This document shows positions 37,877-44,492 of a stretch of 44,492 nt of DNA, in pieces (the stretch's first letter is position 1; each line of letters begins with the position of its first letter). The stretch is from Anaerolineae bacterium (lineage in GTDB: Bacteria; Chloroflexota; Anaerolineae; Promineifilales; Promineifilaceae): assembly GCA_007123775.1 (NCBI GenBank), contig SLGK01000174.1:1-44492 (forward strand), given 5' to 3'. The position numbers were made by a program, and so were the translations under genes. The notes under the pieces were generated by a model. The model ran no database searches and had not been told where the DNA came from. It saw only the letters and a list, made by a program, of their open reading frames with translations.

Positions 37877-39577
37877 ATGAACGTTGATGATTTGATGCCA
37901 GACGACCTTGAGCTAGATGACCCAATCGAAGAAGACGTTATGCTAGACGTGGAAGCGCTCGTCAAAAAAGCGCGCCGCGCTCGCACCATTGACGAAGCTG
38001 AAGTGCAGGCCATCTTAGCCTCTGCCAACGACGAAGAGGCAGAGATGCTCTACAGCCAACTGCAAAAGCTAAATGTGCAAATCATCTCTGAAACTGGCGA
38101 AGAGACAACAGACCTGACCCCGGCTGCCGGCCTGCTCGGTCTCGGTGACGATGAGGCAGATGGTGGCGAGGACATTATCTACCTGGAGGGTGCTGAAAAC
38201 GACCCCGTTCACACCTATCTGCGCGAAATCGGACAGGTACCGCTCCTGACCGCCCGGCAAGAGGTCTGGCTATCGACCCAATTGGCAGCCGCTTCTGAGC
38301 TGGAGCGCATGAAGCAGATTGTGGCGTCCGATAAGGATGAGAATGCCAATGATGAGGACAGCCGTCGCCTGCGCGTGATGATGGTCAACTACCAAAACCT
38401 GCGCGAAAGCTGGGCGGCCGTGCTGGCGGCCAGTCAGAAGATCGATGTCGATCAGCCCGATCTTTACGCCATTTGGGAGGAAGTACAGCCACTGCGCCGT
38501 AGTTGGCATGAAGGCACAGACTCTTACATTCGCCAATACTTGAATAAAGGGAGCTGGGGCCAGGACGACACCTGGACCGATCTGGCAGAGCGTCTGTTTG
38601 ACGTTTTTACCGCACTCTACCTGATGCCGACTGAGCTGTCGCAGCGCTTTGCCCAATATTTCAGGGAAAACGGCCGTTTACCCACTGTCGAAGACGCCCA
38701 TGACTGGTTTATTGAAAGCAATGCTGCCTTCGAAGTCAACGAATTCATGATCTACAATCTGGCTGAGGAGGCCAAAATCAATCTCACGCGGGCCAATTTA
38801 AGGCTAGTGGTCAGCGTCGCCAAACGCTACATGGGGCGCGGCATTCAACTGCTCGACCTGGTACAAGAAGGCAACGTCGGTCTACTGCGAGCCGTCGAAA
38901 AATTTGACCACACCAAAGGCTACAAATTTAGCACCTACGCCACCTGGTGGATTCGGCAGGCAGTCAGCCGGGCCATTGCCGACCAGGCGCGTACCATTCG
39001 CATCCCCGTCCACATGGTCGAAACCATCAACAAGATCATCCGCGTGCAGCGCGACCTGGTGCAAAAGCTGGGCCACGAACCTAGTGATGAAGAACTGGCT
39101 CTCGAAATCGACTTTTTGACACCCCATGAAGCCCAACGGATCAAAGAAGCCTTGCGCCGCGAAGAGCCGCTTGACCCAGGTCTGGCCCGCAAATGGCGCC
39201 AGGCGGTCGGCAAGATTCGTGACATCATGCGCATCTCTATGGACCCGATGTCTCTGGAGTCCCCCGTGGGCAATAATGATGACGCCACCGAATTGGGCGA
39301 CTTTATTGAAGACGAAAGTGTGGTTGAGCCGGCTGCGGCTGCTTCTACAGAACTGCTCCGCGAGCAGATTCGGGACGTGTTGGGTTTTCTCAGTGAACGA
39401 GAACGAGAGGTCCTGGAAATGCGGTTTGGGCTAAATGACGGCAAGGACCATACGCTGGAAGAGGTAGGCAAGACATTTGGCGTAACCCGCGAACGCATCC
39501 GGCAAATTGAAGCGAAAGCATTGCGTAAATTGCGCCATCCCAGCCGCAGCAAGTCGCTGCGTGATTACTTGACGTAG
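37877..39577 (+). CDS. rpoD: Primary sigma factor RpoD (SigA)
   Basis: The 566-residue sigma-70 has region 1.2 around [24 protein letters not shown] and a long non-conserved region (about 150-290). Region 2 runs from [66 protein letters not shown], with the aromatic -10-melting residues, and is followed by region 3. Region 4 has the helix-turn-helix [29 protein letters not shown]. An AACGGCCGTTT copy inserts NGRL into the non-conserved region, where it is harmless. It is downstream of dnaG and would be its co-transcribed partner. Confidence 0.97.
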   Translation: MNVDDLMPDDLELDDPIEEDVMLDVEALVKKARRARTIDEAEVQAILASANDEEAEMLYSQLQKLNVQIISETGEETTDLTPAAGLLGLGDDEADGGEDIIYLEGAENDPVHTYLREIGQVPLLTARQEVWLSTQLAAASELERMKQIVASDKDENANDEDSRRLRVMMVNYQNLRESWAAVLAASQKIDVDQPDLYAIWEEVQPLRRSWHEGTDSYIRQYLNKGSWGQDDTWTDLAERLFDVFTALYLMPTELSQRFAQYFRENGRLPTVEDAHDWFIESNAAFEVNEFMIYNLAEEAKINLTRANLRLVVSVAKRYMGRGIQLLDLVQEGNVGLLRAVEKFDHTKGYKFSTYATWWIRQAVSRAIADQARTIRIPVHMVETINKIIRVQRDLVQKLGHEPSDEELALEIDFLTPHEAQRIKEALRREEPLDPGLARKWRQAVGKIRDIMRISMDPMSLESPVGNNDDATELGDFIEDESVVEPAAAASTELLREQIRDVLGFLSEREREVLEMRFGLNDGKDHTLEEVGKTFGVTRERIRQIEAKALRKLRHPSRSKSLRDYLT

Positions 39578-39629
39578 TAACCAAACGTGAGAAATTCCTC
39601 AAGTATAGCCCGCCACCTGTTCCTCATCC

Positions 39630-39657
39630 TTGCAACTGACCTTGCTTGTGATAAAAT
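39630..39657 (+). promoter_or_regulatory. Sigma-70-type promoter of the nuoABCDEF operon
   Basis: TTGCAA (39630-39635), a 16-bp spacer and TAAAAT (39652-39657) lie about 100 bp upstream of nuoA. Confidence 0.5.
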
Positions 39658-39668
39658 GCACATTAGCA

Positions 39669-39705
39669 GATGCAAACGGCCGTTTCCCCGCCACCCCTTT
39701 GCATC
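39669..39705. repeat. Inverted repeat in the nuoA leader
   Basis: GATGCAAA (39669-39676) and TTTGCATC (39698-39705) enclose an AAACGGCCGTTT palindrome and lie just after the predicted transcription start. Confidence 0.5.
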
Positions 39706-39758
39706 CATAAACTTGAATAGAGGCCACAAAACTGGCTTCATCAATAAAGCATAACAAG

Positions 39759-40136
39759 ATGGATCAACAAATCGTAACCCTCTATCTACCAATTGCTGTC
39801 TTACTGGGCATTGGCATCTTTTTCGCACTATTATTGCCATTCTTGTCTCTTATTTTGGGGCCAGCGCGCAACGTAGATCCCCTATCCCGTCAGCTCACGC
39901 CCTACGAGTCAGGCATGGTAGCGATTGGTCCCGCCCAGCGACGGCTACCGGTAAAATTTTACCGTATTGCCGTCCTTTTTATTCTGTTCGACGTTGACAT
40001 TATTCTATTAATTCCCTGGGCCATTGCCTTCCGTCAAATGGGGTATTATGGTCTGTGGGTCATGGGCATCTTCATGTTCATCTTCATCCTGGGTGATCTC
40101 TGGGTATGGAAGAAAGGAGTATTGGAATGGGAGTAG
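39759..40136 (+). CDS. nuoA: NADH-quinone oxidoreductase subunit A (set 2)
   Basis: The 125-residue membrane subunit has three helices (about 10-35, 65-88, 93-115) and the conserved [40 protein letters not shown] segment, whose acidic residues line the quinone-site entry. It is the first gene of the set 2 operon. Its last codons overlap the nuoB start by 10 bp. It has no counterpart in set 1 within this window. Confidence 0.96.
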   Translation: MDQQIVTLYLPIAVLLGIGIFFALLLPFLSLILGPARNVDPLSRQLTPYESGMVAIGPAQRRLPVKFYRIAVLFILFDVDIILLIPWAIAFRQMGYYGLWVMGIFMFIFILGDLWVWKKGVLEWE

Positions 40137-40609
40137 AACAAAAATTAGGTGACCTGGGTATTGTCACTTACCGTTTGGAAGACCTGGTAAACTGGGGCCG
40201 CTCTAACGCCATGTGGCCTCTGCTATTTGGCCTGGCCTGTTGCGCCATCGAGATGATGTCGTCACAAGCCGCCCACTATGATGCTTCCCGCTTTGGTATG
40301 GAGCTAAATCGGCCGTCGCCCCGCCAATCTGACCTGATGATAGTGGCCGGCCGCGTTTCCCGCAAAATGGCCCCGGTAGTGCGTCGTCTCTATGACCAGA
40401 TGCCTAACCCCAAATGGGCCATCGCCATGGGCGACTGCGCCTCCTGCGGCGGTATTTTCAACAACTACGCCATCGTGCAAGGTGTAGACGAAATCATTCC
40501 CGTCGATGTTTACGTAGCCGGCTGCCCGCCGCGCCCCGAAGCCCTCATTGACGGCATCATGAGCCTCCACGAAAAAGTACGCGGCGAAACCTTAAAGGAT
40601 TGGGCCTAA
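40127..40609 (+). CDS. nuoB: NADH-quinone oxidoreductase subunit B (set 2)
   Basis: NuoB has 160 residues from ATG 40127, chosen because AAAGGAG lies 7 nt upstream; an ATG at 40106 is less likely. The cluster N2 ligands are Cys38/Cys39, Cys104 and Cys133; Cys107 is an additional cysteine in [12 protein letters not shown]. It overlaps nuoA by 10 bp and nuoC by 1 bp (TAATG). It is shorter than the set 1 copy. Confidence 0.96.
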   Translation: MGVEQKLGDLGIVTYRLEDLVNWGRSNAMWPLLFGLACCAIEMMSSQAAHYDASRFGMELNRPSPRQSDLMIVAGRVSRKMAPVVRRLYDQMPNPKWAIAMGDCASCGGIFNNYAIVQGVDEIIPVDVYVAGCPPRPEALIDGIMSLHEKVRGETLKDWA

Positions 40610-41130
40610 TGAGTCAGGATAACCTGGTTGTTGAGAAGATTAAGGCACAATTTCCCGACACCATTGAAGAAGTGGTTGATTTTCGCGGCGAGCGCACCAT
40701 CTTTGTGCCCAAAGAGCATATCAAAGTCATCTCTCAATTTCTGCGTGATGACGAAGACTTGCAGTACAATTTCTTGTCTGACATTGTAGCCGACGACTAT
40801 CTGCCCGAATTTCCCCGCTTTGCCGTCAGCTACCACCTTTACTCCATCCCCCAAAACCACCGGCTGCGGCTGCGCACCTGGGTCGAAGACCCGGACGACG
40901 GCCCGGAGACAGTGGCGGCGGTGTGGCCTATTGCCACCTGGCTGGAAACAGAGGTCTGGGATTTGATGGGGGTGCGATTTAGCGGCAACAACGCCCTGCG
41001 CCGGCTTTTCTTACCTGAAGATTGGCAAGGCCATCCCCTGCGTAAAGATTACCCGCTCGGTTACGAAGAGGTGCAGTTCAGCTTTAATTGGGAAGAAATT
41101 GACAAGCGCAAACCCTACGCTAAAGATTAG
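40609..41130 (+). CDS. nuoC: NADH-quinone oxidoreductase subunit C (set 2)
   Basis: The protein is 173 residues from ATG 40609, which overlaps the nuoB stop. It has the Complex1_30kDa fold with ETEVWDLMGVRFSGNNALRRLFLPEDWQGHPLRKDYPLGYEE near the C-terminus. It is a free-standing NuoC, unlike the fused NuoCD of set 1. It has no cofactor and joins NuoB and NuoD in the connecting arm. Confidence 0.95.
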   Translation: MSQDNLVVEKIKAQFPDTIEEVVDFRGERTIFVPKEHIKVISQFLRDDEDLQYNFLSDIVADDYLPEFPRFAVSYHLYSIPQNHRLRLRTWVEDPDDGPETVAAVWPIATWLETEVWDLMGVRFSGNNALRRLFLPEDWQGHPLRKDYPLGYEEVQFSFNWEEIDKRKPYAKD

Positions 41131-41132
41131 AT

Positions 41133-41164
41133 AGATATACACAGGGACACCACTGTGTATATCT
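41133..41164. repeat. Perfect 12-bp hairpin between nuoC and nuoD
   Basis: Arms 41133-41144 and 41153-41164 pair perfectly around an 8-nt loop and end 2 nt before the nuoD Shine-Dalgarno (AGGAG). It could act as an mRNA processing or stability element, or hold the ribosome site open. Confidence 0.75.
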
Positions 41165-41175
41165 AGGAGAAAACT

Positions 41176-42462
41176 ATGGCTATTGCTTCTGGTAGCTCAG
41201 GCATTGCCACAGCCGGTGGCGACACAGTACAAGAATTAACCGTGGAAGAACTGCGGGCCAAAGTTGGTACCGGGATGGAAATTACCAATCCCGAAGAAAA
41301 CATGCTCCTTAGCATGGGGCCTCAGCATCCCAGCACCCATGGCGTACTGCGCCTACTGGTAGAGCTAGATGGCGAAACGGTTGTCAACCTGGCCCCCGAC
41401 ATCGGCTTTTTGCATACCGGTGTCGAAAAAAGCATGGAGTCGAAAACCTTCACCAAGGCAATGGTCATGACCGACCGCCTCGACTACCTTTCCCCCATGT
41501 CCAACAACCTGGCCTACATTATGGCTATTGAGAAGTTATTGGGCGTTACTGACGAGATTACGCCGCGCTGCCAGACCATTCGCATCATCTTGACGGAATT
41601 GTCTCGGATTGGCAGCCACCTGGTCTGGTTGGGTACGCACGCCCTCGACCTGGCAGCCATGTCGGTCTTCCTCTACTGCTTCCGCGAGCGAGAATATATT
41701 CTGGACCTGTTTGAGATGGTGGCCGGGCAGCGCATGATGGTCAGCTACTTCCGTCCCGGCGGTCTGTGGCGCGACGTGCCCGAAGAATTTGTGCCGGCCG
41801 TGCGCCACTTCCTCGATTTCTTCCCCGCCCGCCTGGCTGACTATGAAGCCTTGCTCGACCAAAACCCCATCTGGCTTAAGCGGACCAAAGGGGTGGGTAT
41901 TATTTCGGCCGAAGATGCGATTGCCTGGGGCTTAACCGGCGGCAGCCTGCGCGGTTCCGGCGTCAATTGGGACATTCGCAAAGCCAAGCCTTACCTGGGC
42001 TACGAGACGTATGACTTTGACGTACCATTGGGCGAAGATGGGGACGTGTACAGCCGCTACCGCTGCCGGATGCAAGAATTCCGCGAGAGTATGCGGATCC
42101 TTGAACAGGCGTTAGATCGCCTGAAACCTGGCCCGGTTAATATCAGCAATCGCAAAATTGTGGCCCCGCCCCGCTCTGAACTGGGGCAAAGCATGGAAGC
42201 GGTGATCCACCACTTCAAGCTGTGGACCGAAGGCTTTAGCGCGCCGGAAGGATATGTGTACCAGAGCATCGAGTCGCCGCGTGGCGAATTGGGCTGTTAT
42301 TTGCGCGGCGACGGCGGCCCTAAACCGGCCCGCGTCCATTTCCGCGCCCCCTCATTTGTCAATCTGGCCTCTTTGCCGCAAATGGCTAAGGGGCTTTACG
42401 TGGCCGATCTGGTCTCTATCATCGGCTCGATTGATATTGTGTTGGGTGAGATTGATAGATAG
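41176..42462 (+). CDS. nuoD: NADH-quinone oxidoreductase subunit D (set 2)
   Basis: The 428-residue 49-kDa subunit forms the quinone pocket. [21 protein letters not shown] holds the quinone-site His and [13 protein letters not shown] its Tyr partner. The family end [12 protein letters not shown] is intact. The first 40 residues (MAIASGSSGIATAGG...) are an extra flexible segment before the fold. Shine-Dalgarno TAGGAGA lies 6-8 nt before the ATG. An octad hairpin follows its stop. Confidence 0.97.
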   Translation: MAIASGSSGIATAGGDTVQELTVEELRAKVGTGMEITNPEENMLLSMGPQHPSTHGVLRLLVELDGETVVNLAPDIGFLHTGVEKSMESKTFTKAMVMTDRLDYLSPMSNNLAYIMAIEKLLGVTDEITPRCQTIRIILTELSRIGSHLVWLGTHALDLAAMSVFLYCFREREYILDLFEMVAGQRMMVSYFRPGGLWRDVPEEFVPAVRHFLDFFPARLADYEALLDQNPIWLKRTKGVGIISAEDAIAWGLTGGSLRGSGVNWDIRKAKPYLGYETYDFDVPLGEDGDVYSRYRCRMQEFRESMRILEQALDRLKPGPVNISNRKIVAPPRSELGQSMEAVIHHFKLWTEGFSAPEGYVYQSIESPRGELGCYLRGDGGPKPARVHFRAPSFVNLASLPQMAKGLYVADLVSIIGSIDIVLGEIDR

Positions 42463-42464
42463 AG

Positions 42465-42523
42465 CAAGGTGGCAAAGTGGCGAGATAATGCCACTTCGCT
42501 ACCTCGCCACTTCGCCACTTTGA
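42465..42523. repeat. Octad-phased hairpin between nuoD and nuoE
   Basis: The left arm has AAAGTGGC-type octads and the right arm GCCACTTC-type octads. It is inside an operon and has no T-tract. Confidence 0.8.
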
Positions 42524-42537
42524 TTAGGAGTTAACCT

Positions 42538-43080
42538 TTGTTAGCAGAAAAGTTTGCCGACGAAATAGATGGTATTTTGCAGCGGTATCCCGATAAAAGA
42601 TCGGCCGTATTGCCGCTGATGCACCTGGCGCAGGAAGTGTATGGCTATATGAGTGAAGAGGCCATGCAGGATGTAGCCACCATTTTGGACCTGGACCCAA
42701 CTCATGTCTTGTCGTTGGCCGGTTTTTATACGATGTATTACGAGGAGCCGGTGGGCAAGTATGTGCTGGAAGTATGCAACGACCTGGCCTGTGCCCTGCG
42801 TGGGGCTGATGAGTTTTTGGAAATGGCCAGCCGCAAGCTGGATATTCCGATCGAGGGCACAACCAACGATGGCCTATTCACGCTGAAAAACGTGATGTGC
42901 CTGGGAGCCTGTGACCGTGCCCCTATGCTGCAATGTAACTATCGCTTTGAAGAGCATCTGGACGAGGAAAAGTTTGTCGCGCTCATCACCCGCCTGCGTG
43001 AAGAAGCAAAGGGCGGGGAGAATGGAAACGGCCGTTCCGCCGTCGTCCGTAAAATTTCAGCTTACGCAAAAGCGTCGTAA
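42538..43080 (+). CDS. nuoE: NADH-quinone oxidoreductase subunit E (set 2)
   Basis: The 180-residue thioredoxin-like subunit holds [2Fe-2S] cluster N1a. Ligands are Cys80 and Cys85 (VCNDLACAL) and Cys121 and Cys125 (CLGACDRAP). The start is TTG, supported by AGGAG 7 nt upstream. Near the C-terminus an AACGGCCGTT copy encodes NGR, and the stop lies in the first heptad of the next hairpin. Together with NuoF it forms the NADH-oxidising module, which set 1 lacks here. Confidence 0.96.
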   Translation: MLAEKFADEIDGILQRYPDKRSAVLPLMHLAQEVYGYMSEEAMQDVATILDLDPTHVLSLAGFYTMYYEEPVGKYVLEVCNDLACALRGADEFLEMASRKLDIPIEGTTNDGLFTLKNVMCLGACDRAPMLQCNYRFEEHLDEEKFVALITRLREEAKGGENGNGRSAVVRKISAYAKAS

Positions 43081-43149
43081 AACGTAAAGCGTAAAACGTA
43101 AAACGAAGTTCTTCTTACGCATTACGTTTTACGCACTACGCACTACGAG
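43077..43149. repeat. Heptad-phased hairpin between nuoE and nuoF
   Basis: CGTAAAA/CGTAAAG heptads lead into CGTTTTA/CGCACTA heptads, with the 7-nt phase maintained from end to end, including the loop. Confidence 0.85.
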
Positions 43150-43157
43150 GTATACCA

Positions 43158-44438
43158 ATGCCACACATCCTACTCCGTCATCGTGACGTAGAAAATATCC
43201 ACAAGCTAGACGTCTACCGTCAGCACGACGGCTACGCGGCTCTGGAAAAAGCTATCAAAGAGATGACCCCCGACGAGGTCATCACCGAGATGCGCTCCTC
43301 CAACCTGCGCGGTCGTGGCGGGGCCGGCTTCCCTACCGGCCTTAAGTGGGGCTTTATCCCCAAAGGTGAGGGTGAAAAGTACATCATCATCAACACCGAC
43401 GAGTCAGAGACCGGCACCTTCAAAGACCGCGAACTCGTCGAAAAGAATCCCCATCAGGTCATTGAAGGCGCGATTATTGCTGCCTATGCCGTAGGGGCTA
43501 AGACCATCTACAACTATTTTCGTGGCGAGTACATGGATGCCGCCTACGCTTTTGAAGAGGCCCTGATAGAATGCTACGCCAACAATTTGCTGGGCGAGAA
43601 CATTCTAGGCAGCGATTTTAGCTGCGATTTTTACTGCCACTACGGAGCCGGGGCCTACATCTGCGGCGAGGAGACAGCCTTGATTGAGTCCCTCATGGGC
43701 AGACTGGGTCAGCCCTGGTCCAAACCACCGTTCCCGGCCGTGGAAGGACTGTACCGTAAACCAACGGTGGTCAACAACACCGAGACGTTAGCCAATGTGC
43801 CGCCCATCATTTTGAATGGGGCGGACTGGTATCTGGGTATTGGCACTGAAAAAAGCCCAGGGCCAAAAATTGTCTGCATGAGCGGCCACGTCAACAAACC
43901 GGGCAACTACGAAGTGCCGCTGGGTACAACCTATCGGGAATTAGTTTATGATTACGCGGGCGGCATTTCCGGCGACAAAAAGTTTAAGGCGCTGCTGCCT
44001 AGCGGTGGTTCCGGCCCGGTCATTACCGAAGATGCGCTGGACGCCCCCATGACCTTTGAAGGTCTTAACGATTACCAGTCAGTGATGGGGTCGGCTTCGG
44101 TCATCGTCATGGACGAGACGACCGATATGGTATGGGCCGCACTGAAGATGATCCACTTCTTCAAGCATGAGTCGTGCGGCAAATGCACCCCCTGCCGTGA
44201 AGGGACGTTCTGGCTGGAGCAGGTGCTGCACCGCGTCTACGATGGACACGGCACCGAACAAGACCTCAAAACGCTGGAAAGCGTGGCCAAACAGATGGTC
44301 GGCCGTTGCCTGTGCGCGCTGGGTGAATTTGCCGTCAGCCCGGTCCTCTCTACGATTCGCCACTTCCCGGAGGAGTACAAAGCGAAAATTGAGCAGGCAA
44401 TGGCTGAACGGGAAGAGAGAACGGCCGTTCCGGCATAG
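43158..44438 (+). CDS. nuoF: NADH-quinone oxidoreductase subunit F (set 2)
   Basis: The 426-residue subunit oxidises NADH with FMN and cluster N3. GRGGAGFPTGLKW (52-64) binds the nucleotide and FMN, and YICGEETALIESLMG is the conserved FMN-site segment. The [4Fe-4S] ligands are in SCGKCTPCREGTFW (about 337-350) and a distal Cys in GRCLCALG (about 383-390). The final residues RTAVPA are encoded by an AACGGCCGTT copy. A GAGG lies upstream of the ATG. nuoG would be expected next, beyond the window. Confidence 0.97.
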   Translation: MPHILLRHRDVENIHKLDVYRQHDGYAALEKAIKEMTPDEVITEMRSSNLRGRGGAGFPTGLKWGFIPKGEGEKYIIINTDESETGTFKDRELVEKNPHQVIEGAIIAAYAVGAKTIYNYFRGEYMDAAYAFEEALIECYANNLLGENILGSDFSCDFYCHYGAGAYICGEETALIESLMGRLGQPWSKPPFPAVEGLYRKPTVVNNTETLANVPPIILNGADWYLGIGTEKSPGPKIVCMSGHVNKPGNYEVPLGTTYRELVYDYAGGISGDKKFKALLPSGGSGPVITEDALDAPMTFEGLNDYQSVMGSASVIVMDETTDMVWAALKMIHFFKHESCGKCTPCREGTFWLEQVLHRVYDGHGTEQDLKTLESVAKQMVGRCLCALGEFAVSPVLSTIRHFPEEYKAKIEQAMAEREERTAVPA

Positions 44439-44492
44439 CGTAAAACGTAAAGCGCAAAACGTAATTTCTTCTTACGCAATACGCAATACGCA
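44437..44492. repeat. Heptad-phased hairpin, cut by the window end
   Basis: CGTAAAA/CGTAAAG heptads on the left and CGCAATA heptads on the right follow the nuoF stop, almost the same arrangement as at 43077. Confidence 0.75.

Noticed and set aside
43077-43149. Heptad hairpin as an intrinsic terminator between nuoE and nuoF
   Set aside because: There is no T-tract after the stem, and nuoF must be transcribed with the operon; the same applies to the other heptad and octad hairpins.

Overview
The window looks like a chromosomal segment of a free-living, respiring, moderately GC-rich bacterium. The most likely source is the Chloroflexota (Anaerolineae, Caldilinea or Ardenticatenia-like). This rests on the style of the proteins (a giant O-antigen-ligase/TPR protein, DUF4058, a zinc-ribbon membrane protein, an S21 of this type), on two sets of complex I genes, and on intergenic repeats. 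It is inferred from protein character, not from a marker-gene comparison. No prophage, transposase or CRISPR array was seen.

Layout. 0-3.2 kb (minus strand) carries a tight zinc-ribbon/hisE/sppA operon and rpsU with a strong terminator. 3.2-3.7 kb is a gene-free stretch with a probable stand-alone structured RNA (promoter, long-range helix, intrinsic terminator) followed by repeats. 3.7-16.1 kb holds an RNase II/R-type exonuclease and a surface-polysaccharide group: GT2, GT39-like and WecA-like enzymes, and a 1478-residue O-antigen-ligase/TPR/cyclophilin fusion. 16.2-20.9 kb (minus) is IscX-like, nuoB, nuoCD, nuoI and then mrp. These are the quinone-module subunits of complex I, bracketed by two Fe-S maturation-type proteins. 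21-28.6 kb carries a queuosine-tRNA mannosyltransferase-like protein, two methyltransferase-like proteins, a PiT phosphate transporter with its DUF47 partner, a membrane-anchored Mrr-like nuclease, a histidine phosphatase and an M20 peptidase. 28.7-31.1 kb is a type II restriction-modification pair translationally coupled to a YjjG-type nucleotidase, followed by hisF. 32-34.5 kb (minus) is a tungstate-type ABC transporter (tupABC). 35-39.6 kb is DUF4058, dnaG and rpoD. 39.7-44.4 kb is a canonical nuoABCDEF run that continues beyond the window.

Two genome-scale patterns stand out. First, the palindrome AACGGCCGTT is hugely over-represented: I count roughly 55-60 copies of ACGGCCGT by eye where about one is expected. 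It occurs inside genes as well as between them and writes recurrent NGR and TAV tripeptides into unrelated proteins, like the HIP1 palindrome of cyanobacteria. Second, many gaps between genes hold inverted repeats built from degenerate 7-mers or 8-mers. The phase is often kept across the loop, so different elements share an architecture but not a sequence. They lie inside operons (tup, nuo) as well as between unrelated genes, lack T-tracts, and in several places extend into the ends of coding regions.

The genes tie together respiration (two complex I sets, Fe-S assembly), cell-surface glycan synthesis, phosphate and tungstate uptake, histidine biosynthesis (hisE and hisF far apart), replication/transcription initiation (dnaG-rpoD) and one restriction-modification system.
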